From positions 186,001-250,000 of the forward strand of contig NZ_JARFML010000002.1 in the NCBI RefSeq assembly GCF_029167105.1: 64,000 bases of DNA, given 5' to 3'. The stretch is from Bradyrhizobium yuanmingense. GTDB taxonomy: Bacteria; Pseudomonadota; Alphaproteobacteria; Rhizobiales; Xanthobacteraceae. A program made the translations under genes and the position numbers. Under the pieces are notes generated by a model that saw only the letters and a program-made list of their open reading frames with translations, made no database searches and was not told the DNA's origin. Shown here piece after piece: positions 1 through 8,814 of the stretch; the stretch's first letter is position 1; every line of letters starts with the position of its first letter.

Positions 1-42
1 GTCGAGAAGCTCGGCGGCAAATCCGGCCATTACCGCGCCTGA
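1..42 (+). CDS. C-terminal end of an unidentified protein (partial)
   Basis: An open frame entering from the left edge encodes 13 residues ending KSGHYRA and stops with TGA at 40-42. Too little is present to name the protein, and it could be a chance frame. The next gene starts about 180 nt downstream on the same strand. Confidence 0.4.
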   Translation, partial: VEKLGGKSGHYRA

Positions 43-219
43 AGCGGGCTTGCGTTAGCGCCCCACTTTCGCGCCGCGCGCATCGATTGCTTTTGCGCGC
101 GAGCATTCACGTCTCGTTAACCGCGCTTCCTAACTTTACCTCCACACCGTCACCGTAAACCAACGGATGTTCTCAGGGTCCTGAATTGATCCTGACGTGT
201 GCGCGGCAACGAATCCAGC

Positions 220-2952
220 ATGAAGATGAAATTCGGCAGTCGTCTCTTTGACCAGGTCTTCGTGCGCAGCGGCCCGATCCGCTGGCTTGTGGTTGGCGGC
301 ACGCTGCTGATCGCGGCCATCGCCATAGGCTCGGTCCTGATGGCGCAGAACTTCCGGGAGCGGGCGCTGCGCAATTCCGGCCGCGAGCTGGAAAACACCG
401 TGCTGCTGCTTGCTCATCATTTCGATCAGCAATTGCAGGACTTTGCCATCATCCAGAAGGGTTTCGTCGACTACGTCCGCACCACCGGAATTGCCACCGG
501 AGAGGAGTATCGCAAGCGCCTCTCGGGCGAGGACGTGCACCGGATGCTGCGGTCGAAGATCGAGGCGCTGCCCTATATGGGCGGCGTCAACATCATCGAT
601 GCCGAAGGCAATCTGATCAATTCGTCGACCGCATGGCCGACGCCCAAGGTGAGTGTCGCCGATCGCGCCTACTTCCGCACCTTCAAGTACGATCCCTATG
701 CGCCTGATGTCCTGATCGAGCCGCTGCACAGCCGCATCTCCGGCGCATGGACCATTCTGGTGGCCCGGAGGGTCGTCGGGCCACGCGGCGAGTTCCTCGG
801 CGTGGTCGGACGCGGGATCGAGCCCGCCAATTTCGAGAAATTCTTCGCCTCCGTGGCGCTCGGCGAAGGCGCGACGATCTCGATGCTGCATCGCGACGGC
901 ACGCTGCTCGCCCGCTATCCGCATTCCGGCGAATTGATGGGTCGAAATTTCAAGACCGGTCCGTTCGAGCATCAGAGGGTGTTCGGGCTCGATCATTTCG
1001 CCGGCCGCTTCGACAGCCCCGTCGACGGCCAGGACCGGCTGATCTCCTCCCGCGCCCTGCCCCACTTCCCGATCCTGGTGATGGCCACCACGACTCGCGC
1101 GGCGGCCCTGGCGGACTGGCGCGAGCAGATCGGCATTCTGATCTCGATCGCAGCCTCTTCGGCGCTCGCGATCGCAGGCGTGCTGATCGCCGTCGTGCGC
1201 AAGCTGCTGGAGCAGCACCGCCTTTCGCACGAACGGCTGACGCTGGAGAAGCAGCGGCTCGACCGTGCCGTCAACAACATGACGCAGGGCCTGTTGCTGT
1301 TCGACGCCGGGCAGCGGCTCGTGGTCTGCAACCAGCGTTACATCGAGATGTACGGCTTGTCGGCCGATGTCGTGAAGCCCGGCTCCAGCTTCCGCGACAT
1401 CATCGCCCATCGCAAGGTAACCGGCTCGTTCACCGGCGACGTCGATGCCTACGTCGCGCGCGTCCTGAAGGACATCCATCTCCGCAACTCCATGGTGGTC
1501 GATACCGCCGACGGCCGCTCGATTCACATCCTCAACGAGCCGCTCGCGGATGGCGGCTGGGTGGCGACCCACGAGGACATCACGGAGCGCCGGCGCATCG
1601 AGGAGCGCATCACCCACCTCGCCCATTACGACGCGCTGACTGACCTGCCCAACCGCGCCATGTTCCACGAACATCTGCGGCAGGAGCTGGCCACGGCGCG
1701 CGACGGCGAGCAGACCGCGGTGCACTACATCGACATCGACGAGTTCAAGGGCGTCAACGACGCTCTCGGCCATCTCGTCGGCGACGAGCTGTTGAAATCG
1801 ATCGCGACGAACCTCCGCCGCTGCGCCGGGCCGGCAGACTTCGTGGCGCGCCTCGGCGGCGACGAATTCGCCATCGTGCAAGGCGCGGTGACGTCGTTGG
1901 ATCAGGTCAACGAGCTCGTCGCGCGTGTCTTCGAAACCATCCGCACGCCGGTCGACTGCATGGGCCATCATCTCACCAGCGACGCCAGCATCGGTATTGC
2001 GCTCGCGCCGGAGCACGGCACGGCGCTGGACCAGATCCTGAAGAACGCGGACATGGCAATGTACGCGGCCAAGTCCGCCGGACGCCACACCTACCGCTTC
2101 TTCGAGCCGGACATGGACGCCAAGGTGCGCGAACGCCGCCAGCTCGAGGGCGACCTGCGCCTCGCCATCGCGCAAGGCGATGGCGACGGCGGGCTCGAGG
2201 TGTATTACCAGCCCTGCCTCGGCCTGAAGGACGACCGCATCACCGGCTGCGAGGCTTTGGTGCGCTGGCGCCATCCCGAGCGCGGCTGGGTCTCTCCCGC
2301 CGATTTCATCCCGATCGCCGAGGACACCGGCCTGATCAACGAGATCGGGGAATGGGTGCTGGCGACCGCGTGCCGGGACGCGGCAAGCTGGCCCGACGAC
2401 ATCAGTCTCGCTGTCAACGTCTCGCCGGTGCAGTTCAAGAGCGCCACGCTGGCGCTGAAGATCATGGCGGCGCTCGCAGCGTCGAATCTGCCGGCGAGCC
2501 GGCTCGAGCTCGAGATCACCGAGGCAGTCCTGATCCGCGACGACGATGCCGCGCTTGCGATCCTGCACCAGCTCCGCGCCATCGGCGTGCGCATCGCGCT
2601 CGACGATTTCGGCACCGGCTACTCGTCGCTGAGCTATCTGCACCGCTTCCCGTTCGACAAGATCAAGATCGACCGCTGCTTCGTCGATGACATCGCCCGT
2701 CCCGACGGCTCCGCCAGCATCGTTCAAGCCGTCGTCAACCTGGCGGCCGCCCGCCGCATGACCACGACCGCCGAGGGTGTCGAGACCGAGGAGCAGCAGC
2801 GCCTGCTGCGCACGCTCGGCTGCTCCGAGATGCAGGGCTATCTGTTCAGCGCTGCCAAGCCGGCCGACAAAATGCTGGAGTTGTTCGCGCTGCACCGCAG
2901 CCGGCTCGCCCGGCGCGAAGGCCGCGAGAGCCGCCGCCGCGAGGTCGGTTAG
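220..2952 (+). CDS. Membrane-bound c-di-GMP protein: dCache-like sensor, PAS, GGDEF, EAL
   Basis: A predicted bifunctional cyclic-di-GMP synthase/phosphodiesterase of 910 aa. A membrane segment near residues 20-45 precedes a large periplasmic sensor region that looks like a double Cache fold, then a second membrane segment near 305-330. A PAS domain follows (NNMTQGLLLFDA), then GGDEF with an intact LGGDEF signature and EAL with CEALVRW, an EITEA segment and DDFGTGYSS. No RxxD inhibitory site is visible just before GGDEF. Both catalytic signatures look intact, so the net activity cannot be read from sequence. The ATG at 220 was preferred over the GTG at 199. The gene meets the ECF sigma gene tail to tail with a 4-nt overlap. 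Confidence 0.9.
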   Translation: MKMKFGSRLFDQVFVRSGPIRWLVVGGTLLIAAIAIGSVLMAQNFRERALRNSGRELENTVLLLAHHFDQQLQDFAIIQKGFVDYVRTTGIATGEEYRKRLSGEDVHRMLRSKIEALPYMGGVNIIDAEGNLINSSTAWPTPKVSVADRAYFRTFKYDPYAPDVLIEPLHSRISGAWTILVARRVVGPRGEFLGVVGRGIEPANFEKFFASVALGEGATISMLHRDGTLLARYPHSGELMGRNFKTGPFEHQRVFGLDHFAGRFDSPVDGQDRLISSRALPHFPILVMATTTRAAALADWREQIGILISIAASSALAIAGVLIAVVRKLLEQHRLSHERLTLEKQRLDRAVNNMTQGLLLFDAGQRLVVCNQRYIEMYGLSADVVKPGSSFRDIIAHRKVTGSFTGDVDAYVARVLKDIHLRNSMVVDTADGRSIHILNEPLADGGWVATHEDITERRRIEERITHLAHYDALTDLPNRAMFHEHLRQELATARDGEQTAVHYIDIDEFKGVNDALGHLVGDELLKSIATNLRRCAGPADFVARLGGDEFAIVQGAVTSLDQVNELVARVFETIRTPVDCMGHHLTSDASIGIALAPEHGTALDQILKNADMAMYAAKSAGRHTYRFFEPDMDAKVRERRQLEGDLRLAIAQGDGDGGLEVYYQPCLGLKDDRITGCEALVRWRHPERGWVSPADFIPIAEDTGLINEIGEWVLATACRDAASWPDDISLAVNVSPVQFKSATLALKIMAALAASNLPASRLELEITEAVLIRDDDAALAILHQLRAIGVRIALDDFGTGYSSLSYLHRFPFDKIKIDRCFVDDIARPDGSASIVQAVVNLAAARRMTTTAEGVETEEQQRLLRTLGCSEMQGYLFSAAKPADKMLELFALHRSRLARREGRESRRREVG

Positions 2953-3560
2953 GCCGGCCCCCGATTCTCGGCGCAACGGCATTCCCAGAAGCTTTCCTCC
3001 AGGCAGACGACGCAGGTTTGCTCGAGGCGCTCCCTTAGCGCTTGTCGTGCCCGGTGCAATCGAACGGTCAGGTTGTTCACGGTCACGCCGAGGTCGGCGG
3101 CAACGAAATCCCGCGGCTCGCCGCCGAGATCGATCCTTCTGATGACCTCGGCATGCACCGGCTTCAGCAGGGACAGATGGACGTGGAGACACTCGCAGAC
3201 CGCGGCATTCGCCGTGGCGTCCTGCTCGGCCGGTAGCCGATCGTTGAGCTCATGCGGGAACGGCATCTCCCGCGCCCTGCTCCGTGATGCCTGACGGTGG
3301 AAGTCGGCGATGGTCGTCGCCAGAACCCTGCTCAGCCAGCCGCGAACCGAGTCCGCATCGCGAATGTCGCCGGACCGTTCCAATGCGCGCAACATGAAGA
3401 CCTGGAGCACCTCTTCCGCTTCGGCCCGACCGCCCAAGCGTCGCTGCAGGTAGCCGCGGAGGCGATCGTAGCTGCCGACGAGCGCGGCGCGAACGATCGT
3501 GTCCTGCACGTCCAGGGAACCGGCTGCCTCTACCGGCAGGTTCTGGTTCGGCGATTTCAT
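2949..3560 (-). CDS. ECF-type RNA polymerase sigma factor with Cys-rich C-terminal tail
   Basis: A 203-aa sigma-70 family protein with region 2 around residues 28-92 and region 4 around 130-182 (a helix-turn-helix near GEPRDFVAADLGV, then LHRARQALRERL). The tail carries C183xxC186 and C194xC196, and there is a further C122xC124 just before region 4. Such Cys clusters suggest a zinc, metal or redox switch built into the factor. No anti-sigma gene is adjacent, which would fit self-contained sensing. It is the last gene of the minus-strand redox/metal group, so control of that group is plausible, but this is inference from position. Confidence 0.85.
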   Translation of the reverse strand: MKSPNQNLPVEAAGSLDVQDTIVRAALVGSYDRLRGYLQRRLGGRAEAEEVLQVFMLRALERSGDIRDADSVRGWLSRVLATTIADFHRQASRSRAREMPFPHELNDRLPAEQDATANAAVCECLHVHLSLLKPVHAEVIRRIDLGGEPRDFVAADLGVTVNNLTVRLHRARQALRERLEQTCVVCLEESFWECRCAENRGPA

Positions 3561-3873
3561 GACCTATTGTCCTTGCATGCCATTGGGCAGATCGCTTCGT
3601 CGCAGCGAAACTCGTCGGATCGCGCGCAAGCGCGATCCGCGGAGGCAGCAGCTCCCGAATGAGCGTCGCGAGGGATCGTCGCTGTCGTGCTCGCGCGGCA
3701 ACCTCGCGTTGGCCGCGAGCCAATGATCGCCCTATCGACGTTCTTCCGCTCAACGCGCAACGTCACGCGAGAGATTGGCGTATCGCCATCATCCGCCGGG
3801 TACGGCACCCGTCACAGACGTGTCGATCCGCGCCCGGACCTGGAGCAACGCAGTACGATCTTCGGGAGCTAGG
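3561..3873. other. Intergenic region upstream of the ECF sigma gene
   Basis: These 313 nt lie between the sigma gene and the small Cys/His protein gene. Short open frames exist on both strands but none has a convincing ribosome-binding site or protein character. The only clear structure is the perfect inverted repeat listed separately. The sigma promoter probably lies here. Confidence 0.5.
3616..3639. repeat. Perfect inverted repeat upstream of the ECF sigma gene
   Basis: Two perfectly complementary 10-nt arms (CGGATCGCGC and GCGCGATCCG) are separated by 4 nt. The element lies 56 nt before the sigma start codon, within the likely 5' leader. No T-run follows on either strand, so it is not a typical intrinsic terminator. 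It could be an operator palindrome or an RNA hairpin. Confidence 0.7.
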
Positions 3874-4254
3874 TCAGGCGATGGGGGGCCGATAGTGGCG
3901 GCGGAACGCGCCTTCGTCGCCGATCGCGTCCGGCTGTGCCTCGCAGCGCGAATGCGGCGGCACGAACTCCGCAATCCCCGGCGCTTGGGGTGACACCGCG
4001 CTGAAGCACAACACCGAGCCGCAGCAGGCCGCATGGCGGTCGCCGGGTTGGTCTCGGTCGGTCTCGCAATCCCCGTGCGAATGCACCGCCGATCCGGCGT
4101 CGATTTGCTCGTGCGCATGCGCCGGCTGCTCGCACGGGATGGAGTTGAGGGGAACGATCGAGATCGCAAGCGACGGTGTCATCGACGCGAGCAGATAGGC
4201 CATGGCAATAAGCCATCCCCACCACCGTCGTCTTGGCTTGATCGAGCCAATCAT
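3874..4254 (-). CDS. Small exported Cys/His-rich protein, possibly DUF2946-like
   Basis: A 126-aa hypothetical protein. The ATG at 4254 follows a GCAGGA ribosome-binding site and gives a membrane/signal segment (WWGWLIAMAYLLASMTP). The rest holds scattered His and Cys (AHAHEQ, HSHGDC, HAACCGSVLC), which is suggestive of metal binding. The length and CC...C pattern recall DUF2946-type proteins found near copper-resistance genes, but the match is weak. It lies between the heptaheme cytochrome gene and the ECF sigma gene on the same strand, so a role in metal or redox stress is plausible. Confidence 0.6.
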   Translation of the reverse strand: MIGSIKPRRRWWGWLIAMAYLLASMTPSLAISIVPLNSIPCEQPAHAHEQIDAGSAVHSHGDCETDRDQPGDRHAACCGSVLCFSAVSPQAPGIAEFVPPHSRCEAQPDAIGDEGAFRRHYRPPIA

Positions 4255-4480
4255 TCCTGCACCGTTGCCAACCTTGGAAAATATAACGCTGGTTGTATCA
4301 CCGGCCAACAGAAAACGGTGCATGCTGAGCCAACCATGCAGGACGGACCTTGCACCACATTCGTCCGGTGGAATTTGTTGGCAGCGGCACCGGCCTTGCG
4401 CGGCCCATTGCAAAGCAGACCATAAAATATTTATCGCTGGCCCTGTAATGTTGGAGGCCCACAAGCGTCGCCCTCACCCG

Positions 4481-5257
4481 TCAATGGTGTTTCATCCAGC
4501 CGACGCCCTTGATGTTATTGAATGAGTCCGTCATGTGGCACAGAAAGCATTGATCGACCGATGCGTGCTGCTGTCCCGCGATCATCCGATCCATCATGAA
4601 ATGGCCCATATAGTGGCTCGGCGGCGCCTGATGGCATTGGGTGCAGTCCTTCGAGGTTGGCGAGGGATGGAGGAAGCCTGCGATTTTCCAGGACGCGAGC
4701 GCATGGCAATCGGCGCATTCCCGTCCGAACAATCCGCGGTGCGGCTCCCGGTTGCTGTGGCAGTTGGCGCAGTCGAGCGCGGCCTTTTCGAGCCAATCGG
4801 ACTTTGGCAGGCGCAGAAACTCGGTCAGATCGGCTCTCATTTGATCGACCGCGGTCCGGTCGAACACCCTCTTGCCGGAGGCTGCGATCGCGACTTGCAG
4901 CAATGACGCATGGTTCATTCTGATCGGCCGCAAATCGCCGGCGTGCTCGCGATGGCAACCGGAACATTGACCGCCCACGGCGGCGTGAAACGCGGTCGAT
5001 TGCTTGGCGAGATCCGCGGCCGAAGGCGCGTGACAGGTGATACAGGCGGCCGCCTCGACGCCTTTGACCGGCGTATGGCAGCTCTCACATCTGTCGGACA
5101 GAAACGCATGCTTGGCAGACAGCGGCCCGGGATTGACGAGCTTCGTCCAGCCCGGAACGAGACCAGAATTGCCCCGGTACAGGGAAATCGATGCGAACGC
5201 CGCACTTGCGACCGCCAGGGTCGCGACCACGACGTAGAGCATGCCCCGGATAGTCAC
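4481..5257 (-). CDS. Membrane-anchored heptaheme cytochrome c (cytochrome c3/NapC-like family)
   Basis: 258 aa from a GTG at 5257 that overlaps the upstream stop as GTGA, implying translational coupling. One N-terminal membrane segment (MLYVVVATLAVASAAFA) is followed by a periplasmic part with seven CXXCH heme motifs starting at residues 57, 72, 98, 163, 181, 205 and 237. Extra His residues near the C terminus could be distal heme ligands. The role is electron transfer in the periplasm. The partner upstream is a cytochrome-b-like membrane protein, and upstream of that an NAD(P)H-type flavin/iron-sulfur protein. The final electron acceptor cannot be told from the sequence. Confidence 0.9.
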   Translation of the reverse strand: MTIRGMLYVVVATLAVASAAFASISLYRGNSGLVPGWTKLVNPGPLSAKHAFLSDRCESCHTPVKGVEAAACITCHAPSAADLAKQSTAFHAAVGGQCSGCHREHAGDLRPIRMNHASLLQVAIAASGKRVFDRTAVDQMRADLTEFLRLPKSDWLEKAALDCANCHSNREPHRGLFGRECADCHALASWKIAGFLHPSPTSKDCTQCHQAPPSHYMGHFMMDRMIAGQQHASVDQCFLCHMTDSFNNIKGVGWMKHH

Positions 5258-5961
5258 GCGAGCCACCGCAGCCCATAATAGACCTCGGTCGCCACGTGCA
5301 CCGCGAGCAGCGCGTACATGACGATCGCCGCCAGAACGTGCAGCCCGATCCACTGCATGAAGATCGCCTTGACCGCCTCGCTCGATCCGATCGCCGTTTC
5401 GAGATCGGAAATGCCATCGACGAGTTGCAGCAGCGGCACGTCCTGCAACGCCAGCGCATTCATCCCGCCCCCGTCTCGCTGATCCCGATCGGGCGAGGAC
5501 ATCGCCGCTGCGGAGCGCTCATAGGCCGACCTCAAGGTCGCCAGCTGCGACTGCTGCTGGCGCAGCTGAGCCGCGGTCTGCGGCAGGTAATAGCGACCGA
5601 CGAATCCGGTGACGACGACGATCAGCATGCTGGTCAGAAGGGCAATCCCGAGCGGATTCTGGAGCTTGTGCCCGGTATGCAGCTGCGCGAGGAATGCAGC
5701 GACGATCCCGGCATAGGCGTGAAATGCCAGGAGCGTCGGCATCGACACCCATCGCGTGACGAGGGCCTTGAGCCTCGTGCTGCATTTCGTCATGGGATAG
5801 GCGAGAAGCAGGATCATTAGCGCGGCCGCGATCGCGCCGAGGACGAAGCCGGCGAGGCTTCCGGCAAAACGGTCGTCTGAATGAAGCAGGAAAGCCGGCA
5901 CCAGCAGCAGCAGGGCCGCCAGCACGGCATCGGCGATCAGGCGCTCTCTCCCGTTCATCAT
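5254..5961 (-). CDS. Cytochrome-b-like integral membrane protein
   Basis: 235 aa from the ATG at 5961, one nucleotide after the upstream stop. Hydrophobic helices lie near residues 10-30, 35-55, 75-95, 105-125 and 205-230. His residues sit in or next to helices (LAFHAYAG, QLHTGHK, WIGLHVL, LAVHVA), as expected for transmembrane b-type heme ligation. A long soluble loop between helices 4 and 5 contains a Gln/Ala-rich stretch. It probably passes electrons across the membrane between the cytoplasmic oxidoreductase and the periplasmic heptaheme cytochrome. The exact family was not recognised. Confidence 0.75.
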   Translation of the reverse strand: MMNGRERLIADAVLAALLLLVPAFLLHSDDRFAGSLAGFVLGAIAAALMILLLAYPMTKCSTRLKALVTRWVSMPTLLAFHAYAGIVAAFLAQLHTGHKLQNPLGIALLTSMLIVVVTGFVGRYYLPQTAAQLRQQQSQLATLRSAYERSAAAMSSPDRDQRDGGGMNALALQDVPLLQLVDGISDLETAIGSSEAVKAIFMQWIGLHVLAAIVMYALLAVHVATEVYYGLRWLA

Positions 5962-5962
5962 G

Positions 5963-7966
5963 TCAGGCCTCGACGACCAGGTCCCCGACCGATCTCGCCT
6001 GGCAGGCCAGGATGAGACCATTCGCCTTGTCCTCCGCGGTCAGGGCGTCCTGAACCTCCATCGTCACGTTGCCTTGCAACAGATGCGTCTTGCAGACGCC
6101 GCAGACGCCCGCCCTGCAGGAATAATCGATCGCAACGCCGACGCTCTCGGCAACCTCGAGCACGCTCTTGTCCGGCGGCAGCGCCGCCACCTTGCCGGAT
6201 TTGGCGAAGCGAATGGTCGCCGTTGCCGGACCGACTGCCGCGGCGCCTCGGCTGCCCGCTTCTCCGCCCGCCATTTGCGCTTCGCCGGCGGTCTTACCGG
6301 GCGGTGGCACGGCGCCGCGGGCCGGCCCGAAGGCTTCGGCCTTGATCTGCTCGCTCGGCACGCCGAGGCCGATCAGGGTTTTGCGGAGCGCATCCATCAT
6401 TCCGGGCGGACCGCACAGATGGATGCGCCGCTTCGCAAGATCCGGCACCCCCTGCGTCAGGAATTCGGCCGTGATCTGCCCCTCGCGTCCCATCCAGGAC
6501 GTGCCTGCGGCCCGCATCATAGTGGCCGCAACGTGCAGGTTGTTCATCCTGCGCTGGAGGTACTCCAATTCGTCCCGGAAGATGAACTGCTCGGTGGTCT
6601 GTGCGCCATAGACGAGGTAGATCTGGCCGGGCCACGCGATGTCCGAGAGGTAGCGGATCGCCGCCATCAGCGGCGTGATGCCGACCCCGCCACCGATCAG
6701 GACGACGCTGTCGGCCTCGATGCCCGTGAAGGTAAAGGCGCCGGACGGGCCTGTGACCTCGACGAGGTCCCCCTCCTTCAGCTGGCCGTGCATGTAGTCT
6801 GACAGCAGCCCACCTTCCTGGCGCTTGATCGTGGTCTCGACATAGGCTGACTGGGCCGCGGACGAGGCGATCGTGTAGGAGCGCCTGACCGTCTGTCCGT
6901 CAATCTCGATGGCATAGGTCAGGTACTGCCCGGGCAGGAACGTAAACGGAATCGCACCACCGTCCACCGCCTGCAGACGGAAGGTCTTCACGTCAGGCGT
7001 CTCGCGATAGATCGCGCAGACTCTCAGCTTGCCTTTCCAGGGGCCGCTCGCCGCATCGCGCAGCGGTCGGCGATCCCTCGCCCGCGAAGCCATCGTTCCG
7101 CCGCTGTCGTTCTGCGGGGCGGCGGCCGGCATGGTTACAGGCGGCGTGCTGACGACTGACGTGACCGCCGTCGGAGCCGCTGCCACGCGCGTCAGCCGGT
7201 CGACGAGCGCGTTCGCCCGGCGCATGCGCGCGACGTAAACGGCGAGCATCCCCACCGAGAACAGCGCCAGCAGCGCCATGGTGGAGACGTGAAACCAGGA
7301 GATTCCGGTGGCGCCGTCATCGGCGTCCATGGTGCTGCGGGCAGGCAGCAGGTTCATTTGCGACTTGAACCAGGCCTGCGCGATCTGCTGCGGCGGCTTG
7401 CCTTCCTGAAGCGAACGCAGCGCGACCACGCCGCTCTGGACCGCGTTCAGGGACTCGCGAAGCCGGCGCGAGGCCTGATCCGCTGCGACGATGTCGCCGC
7501 TGGCGATGGCGTGCCGAAGGTCCATTTCGGCATCCGCCAGGCGCTCGGCCTCAGTGCTGATCCGCGCGCGAGCCTGGCTCTCCAGCGTGCTCCTCTGCTC
7601 GGCGGACAGCGCCGGCATCTCCATCAATGCCGGATAGAAGGCCTTGCGCGGCTGGCCCATCATGCCGTCCATTCCGCCCATCATTCCGGCGGATGAAGCG
7701 CCGGGCGACCCGGCGGCCGCGCGGCCATCACTCGCACTTGCAGATCCCTCCGGCTTCGGCCTCGCCTCGCCGCCGGCTCCGGCGGGATGGTGCGCGGCGT
7801 GATCGCCCTCGGCCTCCGCGACCTTCCAGCGTTGGGCGAACCTTTCGGAGGCAGGCGTCACGCCGCGGCCGACGTCGGATGCCGGCGCGGCCATCGCGGC
7901 GAGCGGACTCGCCAGGATGCCCAGCGCAAGCAAGCCGAAGCGACGTCGAAGGGACCGACCGGACAT
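5963..7966 (-). CDS. Membrane oxidoreductase: periplasmic helical domain, TM, FAD/NAD(P)H reductase and plant-type 2Fe-2S domain
   Basis: 667 aa in an unusual order. A signal peptide (residues 1-27) leads into a Met/Gly-rich periplasmic region (MMGGMDGMM near 95-103) and a CpxP/Spy-like helical stretch (about 110-200). One membrane helix (226-247) is followed by positive residues, so the rest should be cytoplasmic. A ferredoxin-NADP reductase-like module carries flavin motif RRSYT (361-365), nucleotide motif GGGVGITP (425-432) and CGP (518-520). A C-terminal ferredoxin domain has cluster ligands C617, C622, C625 and C655. It probably oxidises NAD(P)H and feeds the downstream cytochromes. The periplasmic domain may sense metal or envelope state. 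Confidence 0.85.
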   Translation of the reverse strand: MSGRSLRRRFGLLALGILASPLAAMAAPASDVGRGVTPASERFAQRWKVAEAEGDHAAHHPAGAGGEARPKPEGSASASDGRAAAGSPGASSAGMMGGMDGMMGQPRKAFYPALMEMPALSAEQRSTLESQARARISTEAERLADAEMDLRHAIASGDIVAADQASRRLRESLNAVQSGVVALRSLQEGKPPQQIAQAWFKSQMNLLPARSTMDADDGATGISWFHVSTMALLALFSVGMLAVYVARMRRANALVDRLTRVAAAPTAVTSVVSTPPVTMPAAAPQNDSGGTMASRARDRRPLRDAASGPWKGKLRVCAIYRETPDVKTFRLQAVDGGAIPFTFLPGQYLTYAIEIDGQTVRRSYTIASSAAQSAYVETTIKRQEGGLLSDYMHGQLKEGDLVEVTGPSGAFTFTGIEADSVVLIGGGVGITPLMAAIRYLSDIAWPGQIYLVYGAQTTEQFIFRDELEYLQRRMNNLHVAATMMRAAGTSWMGREGQITAEFLTQGVPDLAKRRIHLCGPPGMMDALRKTLIGLGVPSEQIKAEAFGPARGAVPPPGKTAGEAQMAGGEAGSRGAAAVGPATATIRFAKSGKVAALPPDKSVLEVAESVGVAIDYSCRAGVCGVCKTHLLQGNVTMEVQDALTAEDKANGLILACQARSVGDLVVEA

Positions 7967-7988
7967 GATCTTGCGTTCACATCGGCGG

Positions 7989-8708
7989 TCAGAACGATAC
8001 GATCAGAGGCAGCAGGATCGTGTCGGCGGTCTGCTTCTGACTTTCGTTCAGCGACGCGTACAGCCGCGTATAGGCCAGGCGAGCGGATTTGATCGCTTCC
8101 AGACGCTCGGACAGATGCCGCTCGTAGTGCTCCAGACGATCCGCACTGCCGAGCTTGTCGTCCATGACGAGCATCTTGCGCGCTTCCAAGAGATGCTGCC
8201 GGCTCGACCGCAAGGCATCCGCGACGCCGGTCCAGTCTGCACTCTGCTGGTCGCTGATCTGCAGCTCCGCCTTCAGGAAAGCGATCCGCCCTTCGAGCCG
8301 CTCGGTCACATCGGCCGGACCGCTCATCGCGCCGCTGCCGCCGGATGAGCTCATCTGGCCACGCATCATCTTCTCCATCATCTGCATCATCATCGGCATC
8401 ATCTGCATCATGCCGGAGTTCTCCTGGCAGCCGGCGCCTTGGCAGTCCCGCATCTGGCCTTGCGGCGACATCTTCATCTTGTCGTCGTTCATCCGGCCGC
8501 CGCCCATGCTCTGAGATTGCCCTGCCGGCTGGCCCATGTTCATTTTGCTGCCGGAATTCGAGGAATCGGGCATCTTCATCTTGTCGTGGTCCATCATCGC
8601 GATCCGAGCAGGATCTGCGGAGTATGCCGGCGACGGCGCAACCGGCCCCAGGACGAGCACGGCGAACGCGGCTGCACTCATGACGAAATTTCTCGAGCTC
8701 ATGTTCAT
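7989..8708 (-). CDS. Periplasmic Met-rich Spy/CpxP-like (LTXXQ) protein
   Basis: 239 aa from the ATG at 8708, preceded by a GGAGA ribosome-binding site. A signal peptide ending near PSPAYSA is followed by a low-complexity Met/Asp/Lys segment with HDKMKM and NDDKMKM repeats, then an extreme Met tract (MMQMMPMMMQMMEKMM). A C-terminal helical region (TERLEGRIAFLKAELQIS, later SLNESQKQTAD) resembles the LTXXQ fold of Spy/CpxP chaperones. Met clusters commonly bind Cu(I)/Ag(I). It shares its fold type with the periplasmic domain of the next gene's product, so the two could interact; this is inference. Confidence 0.8.
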   Translation of the reverse strand: MNMSSRNFVMSAAAFAVLVLGPVAPSPAYSADPARIAMMDHDKMKMPDSSNSGSKMNMGQPAGQSQSMGGGRMNDDKMKMSPQGQMRDCQGAGCQENSGMMQMMPMMMQMMEKMMRGQMSSSGGSGAMSGPADVTERLEGRIAFLKAELQISDQQSADWTGVADALRSSRQHLLEARKMLVMDDKLGSADRLEHYERHLSERLEAIKSARLAYTRLYASLNESQKQTADTILLPLIVSF

Positions 8709-8814
8709 TCTCCAGGTTTGAATCGGATGATTGTCTGCTCGCCGATGGCGAGGCAGCGCGGGGCGGGTCGAGCCAGATAGACGCAAGGCGCCCGCAGCTC
8801 TTACGGCGGACATG

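Noticed and set aside
136..3192. A 1018-codon open frame on the minus strand
   Set aside because: It is antisense to the GGDEF/EAL gene and has no recognisable domain; high GC keeps antisense frames open.
3557..3808. Minus-strand frame of 83 codons upstream of the sigma gene, considered as an anti-sigma factor
   Set aside because: No membrane segment, no zinc-binding anti-sigma motif, poor start context.
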